Assembly (NCBI GenBank): GCA_028873795.1
Contig: JAPPNP010000031.1
Location: 1-64,000 of the forward strand
Length of the DNA stretch: 64,000 nucleotides
Source of the DNA: Chloroflexota bacterium
GTDB lineage: Bacteria > Chloroflexota > UBA11872
Direction: 5' to 3'
Under the pieces are notes generated by a model. The model was not told the DNA's origin and did not search any database. It worked only from the letters and a program-made list of their open reading frames with translations. Position 1 is the first letter of the stretch; each line of letters opens with the position of its first letter. Positions 1 to 6,694 of the stretch are shown here, in pieces. The position numbers were made by a program, and so were the translations under genes.

Positions 1-20
1 CGGCACTACACACCGCTCGC

Positions 21-37
21 GGCTTGACACCTTACGC
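21..37 (+). repeat. Direct repeat copy 1, GGCTTGACACCTTnnGC
   Basis: The first of two near-identical 17-mers in the left edge; the partner is at 340-356 and 15 of 17 bases match. It contains a perfect TTGACA (-35-like) hexamer, but no good -10 box sits 16-18 bp downstream, so promoter function is not shown. GACACC at 26-31 also forms a 6-bp inverted repeat with GGTGTC at 44-49. Confidence 0.4.
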
Positions 38-59
38 ACCTGGGGTGTCTTGTGGATCG

Positions 60-91
60 TTAGTAGAACTAATGCGTATTAGTTCTACTAA
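60..91. promoter_or_regulatory. Tandem dyad operator candidate (two TTAGT-N3-ACTAA boxes)
   Basis: The 14-bp arms TTAGTAGAACTAAT and ATTAGTTCTACTAA form a perfect inverted repeat around GCGT. Each arm is itself a 13-bp dyad, TTAGT-AGA-ACTAA (60-72) and TTAGT-TCT-ACTAA (79-91), with centres 19 bp apart. Both fit the TNGTNNNACNA consensus described for FadR-type GntR repressors. The A+T-rich block stands out from its high-GC surroundings. Two dimers binding about two helical turns apart is an inference; the regulated gene is probably outside the window to the left. Confidence 0.6.
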
Positions 92-339
92 TGCCAAACA
101 GAAACGGCAGTCTGCCCGCCGTCTTCGCCCATAGTCAACCGCAGCGACGTCCCGGCCCGTGGACGCCGGTTGATCCGGGCGCCACGAGAGTTGCGGCAGG
201 CCCGTCGGGAAAGCCACGAACGCCGCGCCATGACCGTGGTGATTCCTGGCGAGGTCGAAGAGTATTTCGAGACGAGCGTCCGCATCGCCCCGCGGCGGTC
301 AAACGCGAGATCTCACCGCTAGGACCTGGGCCGACGAAT

Positions 340-356
340 GGCTTGACACCTTGTGC
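340..356 (+). repeat. Direct repeat copy 2, GGCTTGACACCTTnnGC
   Basis: The second copy of the 17-mer at 21-37, lying just past the stop codon of the minus-strand enolase-superfamily gene. It also contains TTGACA. A TATGTA follows after only 10 bp, too close for a normal sigma-70 promoter. Confidence 0.4.
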
Positions 357-381
357 GTTATGTAAAACCAGCGCCCCGTGT

Positions 382-1632
382 CTAGGACGCGCCAACCAGG
401 CAGCCCGCGGCCTCGATCGATCGGAAGCGTTGGTCGAAGGCCACGCTGCCGTCGTCCTCACTCGTGGTCAGCGTCACGCCGCGCTCGAAGACGGGCTGGT
501 TGCCGGCCATGAAATCGGGCTCGTAGACGTCGCGGTCCACGTACTCGGCGGTGCGCCCGTCGGCCCAGCGGACCGTATAGATGGTGCGCGGTAGCTCGAA
601 CGGGCTGGCGTCGGGTCGCCGCAGGCGATGGACGAGGTCTTCGTCCACGGTCACGCCGAGCCCGGGCGCCTGGGGCACCGGCACGTAGCCATGCTCGACC
701 GACAGCGGTTCGGTGAGAAGGTGGTGGGCGTAGGTGTTGAGGCAGGTGATGGCCGGCCAGCGCGCCGCCGGCAGCACCGCGCCCAGGTGCATCGCGAACG
801 CCGTCGTGATCCCGGTGCCGACGAGTTGCAGCCACAGCGGCATGTTGGCGGCGGCGGCTTGCGCTCCCTGGTGCAGGCACGCCGCGGCGCCGCCGCTAAC
901 CACAAAGCCGTCGCACACGTCCTCTTTGACCGCCGTCAAGAACGGCGGTGAGTCGAAGTGCATGGCAATCGGTCGCGGCACGGCCGACCGCAGGGCGCGA
1001 TTCCCACCCACGTCGGTCTGGGGGATCGGTGTTTCGAAGATCGCGACCTTGGGATAGCCGGCCAATGCGGTCAGCACCGGCTTGGCGTGCCCGGCGTCGA
1101 CCAGCAGTGCGTTGAAGTCCAGGTCCAGCTTGGCGTGCGGGGGCGTGGCGGCGCTGACGGCCTCCACCTGCTCGACGATGTCGAACCACGGCCGCGCTTT
1201 CAGCTTGAACGCGGAATACCCCGCCTCGATGCCGGCGCGCGCCTCCGCCGCCCAGTCGTGCGGCGGCATGTCGTAGCACCACCAGGCCAGGGGGCAGCGC
1301 GCGCGCACGGCGGAACCCAAGAGCCGGTGCACGGGCACGCCGAGCGACTGCCCAACCAGGTCGAAGAGCGCCTGCTGCAGCCCGGCGCCGAGCGCGTCGT
1401 CCCAGAGCAGGTCGGCCGGGTTCGCGCCCATGGCGCGCTCCACGCCGGCGTCGGTGACGACGCCCCAGGTGTAATGCGGCAGGGTCTCGCCCCAGCCGAC
1501 GAGACCGGTGTCGGTGGTAACTTTGCATAGCTCGGAGAGGGCCCAGTCGGCCAGCCCTCGCCGCATGTGGCGTCCCGCCGTGGGCGTGTGACCAGCGTCG
1601 ACGACGATTCGCTCGATGCGCGTAATCCGCAT
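382..1632 (-). CDS. Mandelate racemase/muconate lactonizing enzyme family protein
   Basis: This is an enolase-superfamily enzyme (COG4948 type) of about 416 residues. Members abstract a proton alpha to a carboxylate, with Mg2+ held by three acidic residues. Visible are the strand-2 Lys-x-Lys (FKLKAR), the strand-3 Asp (LDLDFN), the strand-4 Glu (IFETPIP) and a strand-5 acidic residue (AMHFDS). The strand-6 Lys expected in muconate-lactonizing enzymes is not evident (the region reads DGFVVSGG), and about 80 extra C-terminal residues follow the barrel. The start is placed at MRITRIERI because the 13 upstream codons of the longest ORF do not look like this family. The gene stands alone on its strand and its substrate is unknown. 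SAR202 Chloroflexota carry many such paralogues, which fits the assignment. Confidence 0.82.
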   Translation of the reverse strand: MRITRIERIVVDAGHTPTAGRHMRRGLADWALSELCKVTTDTGLVGWGETLPHYTWGVVTDAGVERAMGANPADLLWDDALGAGLQQALFDLVGQSLGVPVHRLLGSAVRARCPLAWWCYDMPPHDWAAEARAGIEAGYSAFKLKARPWFDIVEQVEAVSAATPPHAKLDLDFNALLVDAGHAKPVLTALAGYPKVAIFETPIPQTDVGGNRALRSAVPRPIAMHFDSPPFLTAVKEDVCDGFVVSGGAAACLHQGAQAAAANMPLWLQLVGTGITTAFAMHLGAVLPAARWPAITCLNTYAHHLLTEPLSVEHGYVPVPQAPGLGVTVDEDLVHRLRRPDASPFELPRTIYTVRWADGRTAEYVDRDVYEPDFMAGNQPVFERGVTLTTSEDDGSVAFDQRFRSIEAAGCLVGAS

Positions 1633-1733
1633 CCTGGTACCTGATGACTGTGGCGCGCCACAGTCTCGCACGCTTGTTCGGCGCGCCGCCGACGGCGGCG
1701 GCGCTGGCCTTAGCGGGGAGAGATCACGCCGTC

Positions 1734-2444
1734 ATGCCTCAGCCCGTGTCGCTGGTCGGCCGACGGCGAGTCTTGGCCTATGTCGCCGGACTTGGATTGG
1801 CGACCGTCGCTCCGGTGACCGCGCGCCCGGCGCCTGCCGTGGAAGCGTTGTCGCTGCCGGTCCCCGGTGAATCGTCGCCCCGAACGTGGTGGCTGGACCA
1901 GTGGTACGGCAACACCACGTTTGCCTACCGCATGCGCCGCAGCATCTACTTCGCGGGCCAGGGGCTGCACTTTGGCGTCGACTTTGGCATGGCCTGCGGC
2001 GGCGACATCCTGGCCGCGGCCGACGGCATCGTGCGCGAGATCGGCGGCGTGCGACGCGCGTGGCCGCTCCATGTGGCCATCGACCATCCGCAGCTCGGCA
2101 TCACGACGATATATGGGCATCTGTCGCGGAGCGTGGTGACAAACATTGGCGCCGAGGTCCGCCGCGGCGAGGTGATCGCCGAGAGCGGTGACTCGGTGAC
2201 CCACGCCTGCAGCGGCTCGCCGCACCTGCACTTCGAGGTGCGGTACGACGCCATGCGCGCCAGCACGAACCCGGTGCCCTGGGTCGCCGCCGATTGGCCC
2301 GCGATTTACGCGCCGCGCGGCGGGCTCCCGTTCGAGATCGACCTCGAGAATCCCGCGCGCTGGCAGTCGATCTACGACCAGCCGGACGTACGCTTCGGCG
2401 GGCCCTACCTCAACGAGTTCGAGCAGGCGTGGCCACCGGCATAG
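1734..2444 (+). CDS. M23 family metallopeptidase (LytM-type), exported
   Basis: This is a putative peptidoglycan-type endopeptidase of 236 residues. The N-terminus carries a run of arginines followed by a hydrophobic stretch (RRRVLAYVAGLGLA) and an Ala-Pro-rich cleavage region, so export, possibly by Tat, is likely. The catalytic zinc motifs are present as HFGVDFG (His-x3-Asp) and HLHFEV (His-x-His). The longest ORF begins at 1644, but the Met at 1734 is preferred: GGGGAGAG lies 11 nt upstream and this start gives a clean signal peptide. The last 16 nt overlap the next gene, implying coupled expression with the beta-propeller protein. Whether it cuts peptidoglycan or another peptide is not decided by the sequence. 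Confidence 0.82.
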   Translation: MPQPVSLVGRRRVLAYVAGLGLATVAPVTARPAPAVEALSLPVPGESSPRTWWLDQWYGNTTFAYRMRRSIYFAGQGLHFGVDFGMACGGDILAAADGIVREIGGVRRAWPLHVAIDHPQLGITTIYGHLSRSVVTNIGAEVRRGEVIAESGDSVTHACSGSPHLHFEVRYDAMRASTNPVPWVAADWPAIYAPRGGLPFEIDLENPARWQSIYDQPDVRFGGPYLNEFEQAWPPA

Positions 2445-3394
2445 ACCCCGCCACCGTGCGGCTGCGGGAGGTGGTCTCCCGCACGGTGCTCCCCGGATGG
2501 ATTTGGTCGCCCGATGGCGGCGAGGTCTGGATGCTGGATGTGGGTGAGGACGGGCTTCCATATACCCGCGCGGTGAACATTGAGACTGGCGACGAGCGGG
2601 TCGTGATGCACGTGTGGGGCCGGTTCTCGAGGTCGCGGCGGTACGTCCTGACCGCGGGCCAACAGCGCGAGGCCATCCGCGTGCACGACCGCAGCACGCT
2701 GGCCACCTGGGAAGTGCCGCGGATCGGCAGCCGGCCGCTGCCCAATCCCGCGGAGACGCACCTGGCGGGGAGCCTCTGGCACCCGGGCGCCCAACAGCCG
2801 TTTACCACGCCGGCCGACGTGGTTCGCACCCGGTTGGACGGCGGGGACCGCCGCGTCGTGGCCCGAGTGTTGGGCGGCGTTGCCGGATGGCGTGCCGACG
2901 GCATGCTCCTGGTGATCGGACGTGATGGCTTGGACGCGGCCACCACGCTGCGAGTTGTCGGTCCCCTCGGCGAGCTCGAGCACGAATGGACCCTCGGTCG
3001 GCGCGTGCGGACGGCGCAGGTATCGCCATCCGGTCGGCACATGACCTTCGCGGTGGTGCTGGACGAGCGTGGCCGCAATGGGCAGTTCGCCATCGACCTG
3101 TTCAGCGGCCGCCGGTGGACGCTGCCGTCCCGCATGAGTCTGCGCTGGATGCCGGACGAGACTGGCCTGTTGGCTGTGTCGCTCAGACGAAGTCCCGGCC
3201 GCCCGTTCCGCCTGTGGCGGCTGGCCGCTCCCAAGTTCCATTTGGAGGGCGCGCTGACCGACCCGGACCTCCACAACGTCGACATGGAGGTGCTGGATTG
3301 GCGGATCAGTCCCGCGGGCACCGCCCTGGCGTTCCGCACGCCGCGCGAGGCGCATTTGCACGTCGTCACCTGGGAGCGCTTCCAAGCCGGCTGA
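2429..3394 (+). CDS. Beta-propeller-like protein (WD40/TolB-like), function unknown
   Basis: The product has about 321 residues and repeated motifs of the kind found in WD40/TolB propellers, such as SPDGGEVWMLD, SPSGRHMTF and SPAGTALAF. No signal peptide or membrane segment is visible. The GTG at 2429 is chosen as start because the ORF-track extension back to 2294 is an out-of-frame shadow of the peptidase gene, while the downstream sequence reads as protein immediately from GIDPATV. It overlaps the M23 peptidase gene by 16 nt, so the two are probably translated together and may act together. Its stop lies 10 bp from the convergent gcvPB stop, with no obvious terminator between them. Confidence 0.65.
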   Translation: MATGIDPATVRLREVVSRTVLPGWIWSPDGGEVWMLDVGEDGLPYTRAVNIETGDERVVMHVWGRFSRSRRYVLTAGQQREAIRVHDRSTLATWEVPRIGSRPLPNPAETHLAGSLWHPGAQQPFTTPADVVRTRLDGGDRRVVARVLGGVAGWRADGMLLVIGRDGLDAATTLRVVGPLGELEHEWTLGRRVRTAQVSPSGRHMTFAVVLDERGRNGQFAIDLFSGRRWTLPSRMSLRWMPDETGLLAVSLRRSPGRPFRLWRLAAPKFHLEGALTDPDLHNVDMEVLDWRISPAGTALAFRTPREAHLHVVTWERFQAG

Positions 3395-3404
3395 GCGTTC
3401 GGTG

Positions 3405-4856
3405 CTAGTCGGCGTTGATCCAGTTCACGTCCGGGGAGCGGTTGGCCGTCACTTCGTCCAGCCGGCGAACGGGCGCCGCGCTCGGCGCGGCGTGCAGCAG
3501 GTCCGGAGCGGTCTTGGCCTCGTGGGCCACGCTGATCATGGCCTCCGCGAACTGGTCGAGAGACTCGATCGATTCGGTCTCGGTGGGCTCGATCATCAGC
3601 GCCTCGTCGACGATGAGCGGGAAATAGACCGTGGGCGGATGGACGCCGTAGTCGATGAGACGCTTGGCGATGTCGGTGGTGCGGACGCCCAGCGATCGCT
3701 GCCGCGTCCCCGCCAGGACCACCTCGTGCATGCAGATGCGGTCGTAGGGAATGTCGTAGTGCGGCGCCAGTCGCGCCCGCAGGTAGTTGGCGTGCAGCAC
3801 CGCGTCATCGGCGACTTCGCGCATGCCGTCGCGTCCCAGGCTGCGAATGTAGGTGTAGCCCCGGACCAAGTTTCCGACGTTGCCGACGTGCGAATGCACC
3901 CGGCCGATGCTGTCGGGACCCGCCGGCTCCAGCGCATAGCCCGAGCCGTTCTTGACGATATTCGGACCCGGCAGGAACGGCGCCAAATGGGCCTGAACGC
4001 CGAGCGCTCCGGCGCCGGGACCCCCACCGCCGTGGGGTGTGGTGAATGTTTTATGTAAATTCAGGTGCATCACGTCGATGCCCAAATCGCCCGGACGCAC
4101 GCGGCCCAGCATCGCGTTCATGTTGGCGCCGTCGCCATACACCTGCCCACCGGCCGCATGCACGCGCCGCGTGACCTCGAGGATCCGCTGCTCGAACAGG
4201 CCAAGCGTGGTCGGCAGGGTGAGCATGAGCGCGGCCACGTCGTCGTTGAGCTTGGCGTCCAGCTCGGCCAGGTCGATGTTGCCGTCCGCCGCCGTGCCCA
4301 AGGGCTCAACGCGCATGCCGGTCATCGTGGCCGTGGCGGGATTGGTGCCATGCGCCGAGTCAGGCACCAGCACGGTGGTGCGCCGCTCGCCGCGGCTGCG
4401 CAGCCAGGCCTGAATGCACAGCAGGCCCACCATCTCGCCCTGCGATCCGGCCGCCGGCTGCGTGGTGACCGTGGCGAAGCCCGCGATCTCGCCCAGCACG
4501 GCTTCCAGGTCGTGAATCAGCGCCAGCAACCCTTGCACCGAGGTCTCGGGCTGGTACGGATGCGGCTCCAAAAGCCCCGGCAGCCGCGCCGTCACTTCGT
4601 TGATCTTGGGGTTGTATTTCATCGTGCAGGAGCCGAGCGGATAGATGGCCGTGTCGATGCTGTGGTTGCGCTGCGAGAGGCGCACGAAGTGGCGCATCAC
4701 GTCGATTTCCGAAACCTCCGGCAGGTCGAGCGACTCGCGGATCTGGCCCTCGGGCAGCACCGATGCCGGCTCCACGTCGTCAAACTGCGCCAGCGGCGGC
4801 CGCACGCCGGGGCGGCCGGGACTGGCGAGCTCGAAGATCAACGGCTCGCTAGCCAC
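3405..4856 (-). CDS. gcvPB: Glycine dehydrogenase (decarboxylating) subunit 2
   Basis: This is the PLP-binding half of the split P-protein of the glycine cleavage system, 483 residues, normal for the family. It decarboxylates glycine and passes the aminomethyl group to the lipoyl arm of GcvH. The PLP lysine motif is clear (LHKTFTTPHGGGGPG), as are the SCTMKYNP and DSAHGTNPA blocks. The start is set at GTG 4856, which overlaps the gcvPA stop by 8 nt (GTGGCTAG); the upstream part of the track ORF is antisense-like noise. The order gcvH-gcvPA-gcvPB indicates one operon. gcvT and lpd are not in this window. Confidence 0.95.
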   Translation of the reverse strand: MASEPLIFELASPGRPGVRPPLAQFDDVEPASVLPEGQIRESLDLPEVSEIDVMRHFVRLSQRNHSIDTAIYPLGSCTMKYNPKINEVTARLPGLLEPHPYQPETSVQGLLALIHDLEAVLGEIAGFATVTTQPAAGSQGEMVGLLCIQAWLRSRGERRTTVLVPDSAHGTNPATATMTGMRVEPLGTAADGNIDLAELDAKLNDDVAALMLTLPTTLGLFEQRILEVTRRVHAAGGQVYGDGANMNAMLGRVRPGDLGIDVMHLNLHKTFTTPHGGGGPGAGALGVQAHLAPFLPGPNIVKNGSGYALEPAGPDSIGRVHSHVGNVGNLVRGYTYIRSLGRDGMREVADDAVLHANYLRARLAPHYDIPYDRICMHEVVLAGTRQRSLGVRTTDIAKRLIDYGVHPPTVYFPLIVDEALMIEPTETESIESLDQFAEAMISVAHEAKTAPDLLHAAPSAAPVRRLDEVTANRSPDVNWINAD

Positions 4857-6207
4857 GATGGATCGCCTGCCAGGCATTCGTAAGCGCCTCGACGTCGGCA
4901 CGTGTGGTGAGGTCCGTCGCGCACACCAAGAGGGCGTCATCGAGGGCAGGTTCGACGCGGCCCAGCGGATAGCCGCCGAACACCCCATGGGCGGCCAGCG
5001 CTTCGACCGTTGCTTCGCCGCCGCGAGGCGCATGCAGGATGAACTCGTGAAAGTACGGCGCGGCGTCGAAGACCGTCGCCCCGACGCCCTTGAGCGCCGC
5101 TGCGCAGCGATGGGCCGCGCTCAGACTGCGCGTCGCCAGACCGCGCACGCCACCGGGTCCAAGAGCGCTGATCGAAATGGCGGCGCCGAGCGCCACCAAG
5201 GCCTGATTGGTCGTGATATTGGACGTGGCGCGTTCGCGCCGGATGTGCTGCTCACGGGTCTGCAGCGTCAGGACGAATCCCTGCTGTCCATCAAGGTCGG
5301 TGGTGCGACCGGCAATGCGCCCCGGGAGCCGGCGAATGAACGCCTTCCGTGTCGCGAGCATCCCCGCGCCGGGTCCGCCGTAGGCCGGCGGGCCGACCAA
5401 CGACCGCAACTCTCCCGCCACCACGTCGGCGCCCAGGTCGCCCGGGGGCGTCAGCAGGCCAAGCGAGATTGGGTCGGTGACGACGTAGACGACCTTGGCT
5501 CCGTGGCGCTCGGCCGCCTCCACCACGGGCGTCGGATCGACCACCCAGCCGAAGAAGTCCGGGCGCTGCAGCACCACGCAGGCCGTCGTGTCGTCGATGG
5601 CCGCGGCGACGGCCGCGACGTCCGGCGCCACGCCGGCGTCCGACCGCGACCAACCGTTGACGGTGCGGATGTCCACGCCGACTGCCTGGGTGTAGGTGGC
5701 CGCGACTTCCCGGTAGGCCGGATGCACCGTGCCGGCCATGACGACGCCGGGCCGGCGAGTGATAGCCCGGCACATGAGCACCGCTTCCGCCAACGCGGTC
5801 GCGCCGTCGTAGAGCGAGGCATTGGCCACCTCCATGCCCGTGAGGCGGCAGACGAGGCTTTGAAACTCATACATGCTTTGCAGCGTGCCCTGCGTCATCT
5901 CCGCCTGATAGGGCGTATATCCCGTGTACCACTCGGAGCGCAGTAGCTGCTGATCCACGAGCGCCGGCACGAAGTGGCGGTAGAAGCCGGCCCCAAGGAA
6001 GCTGGGAACGCCCTCGGGGACTTGGTTTTGGTCCGCCAACCCACGGACCAGGCGCAGCACGTCGACCTCGGGGAGGGCCTCGGGCAAGTCGAGCGCGGGA
6101 TCGCGATGGGCGTCTGGGATATCGACGAACAAGTCGTCGATGGAGTCAACGCCAATCGTCCGCAGCATGCGGGCGCGGTCGGCGTCGGTGCTAGGCGAGT
6201 AGCTCAT
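4849..6207 (-). CDS. gcvPA: Glycine dehydrogenase (decarboxylating) subunit 1
   Basis: This is the N-terminal half of split glycine decarboxylase, 452 residues, forming an alpha2beta2 enzyme with GcvPB. Family blocks are visible: SFLGAGFYRHFVPA near residue 70, a TPYQAEMTQGTLQ block, and YDGATALAEA. The ATG at 6207 (MSYSPSTDADR) is chosen over the 14-codon longer ORF because it matches family starts and overlaps the end of gcvH by 17 nt, consistent with coupled translation. It acts with gcvH upstream and gcvPB downstream in the same transcript. Confidence 0.95.
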   Translation of the reverse strand: MSYSPSTDADRARMLRTIGVDSIDDLFVDIPDAHRDPALDLPEALPEVDVLRLVRGLADQNQVPEGVPSFLGAGFYRHFVPALVDQQLLRSEWYTGYTPYQAEMTQGTLQSMYEFQSLVCRLTGMEVANASLYDGATALAEAVLMCRAITRRPGVVMAGTVHPAYREVAATYTQAVGVDIRTVNGWSRSDAGVAPDVAAVAAAIDDTTACVVLQRPDFFGWVVDPTPVVEAAERHGAKVVYVVTDPISLGLLTPPGDLGADVVAGELRSLVGPPAYGGPGAGMLATRKAFIRRLPGRIAGRTTDLDGQQGFVLTLQTREQHIRRERATSNITTNQALVALGAAISISALGPGGVRGLATRSLSAAHRCAAALKGVGATVFDAAPYFHEFILHAPRGGEATVEALAAHGVFGGYPLGRVEPALDDALLVCATDLTTRADVEALTNAWQAIHRG

Positions 6208-6583
6208 CCACGAATGCGTCGTAAGCCTCGGCGTCCAGCAAGTCCTCAATGGCCGTGGCGGCGTCGTCCGGGCGCACGCGGATCAGCCAGCCCTCGAGAA
6301 AGGGCGAGCTGTTGATCAGCTCGGGCGCGCCGTCGAGCGCGGCATTGACCGCGATTATTTCTCCGGCCACTGGCGCGTAGAGCGGCGACACGGCCTTCAC
6401 GGACTCAACCGTGCCAAATTCGTCCATCACTTCGACGTGGAGGCCTTCCGCGGGAAGCTCCACATACACCACGTCGCCTAGCTCGTCGGCGGCATAGCGC
6501 GTGATGCCCACGACGACGTCGTCGCCGTCAAATCGAGCCCATTCGTGCTCGCGCGAATACCGCGCGTCGGTTGGGACCGCCAT
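6191..6583 (-). CDS. gcvH: Glycine cleavage system H protein
   Basis: This is the 130-residue lipoyl carrier that shuttles the methylamine intermediate between P, T and L proteins. The lipoylation site is recognisable as ESVKAVS around residue 65, set in the usual GTVESVKA context, and the N-terminal EHEWARFDGDDVVVGITRYA is typical. It is the first gene of the gcvH-gcvPA-gcvPB operon, divergent from mazG across a 111-bp spacer that contains an 8-bp inverted repeat. I could not make out a glycine riboswitch in that short leader. Confidence 0.96.
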   Translation of the reverse strand: MAVPTDARYSREHEWARFDGDDVVVGITRYAADELGDVVYVELPAEGLHVEVMDEFGTVESVKAVSPLYAPVAGEIIAVNAALDGAPELINSSPFLEGWLIRVRPDDAATAIEDLLDAEAYDAFVDELLA

Positions 6584-6654
6584 GAGACCACGCCTAGCTG
6601 GTGTCGCGCGCGTGGGCCCGCGTCGTTGACGGAACGCGCCACGATGCGCGGCAA

Positions 6655-6688
6655 GACCGACGCCTAGAATAGCCCAGCCTCGTCGGTC
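6655..6688. promoter_or_regulatory. Inverted repeat in gcvH/mazG divergent spacer
   Basis: GACCGACG (6655-6662) and CGTCGGTC (6681-6688) are perfect 8-bp inverted arms separated by 18 nt. The loop includes TAGAAT (6665-6670), a possible -10 box for the rightward mazG transcript, although no good -35 lies 17 bp before it. The position between divergent starts suits an operator, but a structural hairpin is equally possible. Confidence 0.3.
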
Positions 6689-6694
6689 GCGTTT

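Larger units (their letters stand above)
1..381. other. Non-coding left edge with regulatory-looking sequence
   Basis: No convincing full gene lies in the first 381 bases. The ORF-track entries here (plus 91-594, minus 88-285 and 32-217) have no recognisable family character and mostly shadow the end of the minus-strand enzyme that follows. What can be seen is a tandem dyad at 60-91, two copies of a 17-mer containing TTGACA at 21 and 340, and a short open stretch on the plus strand ending at 322 whose codons look coding-like (see findings). The dyad would suit a gene transcribed leftwards out of the window. Confidence 0.5.

Noticed and set aside
91-594. 167-residue plus-strand ORF at the left edge
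   Set aside because: Most of it is antisense to the end of the enolase-superfamily gene, composition is Arg/Pro/Gly shadow-like, and no family motif is seen.
6584-6694. Glycine riboswitch upstream of gcvH
   Set aside because: The leader is only 111 nt and shows none of the paired aptamer sequence blocks that I could recognise.
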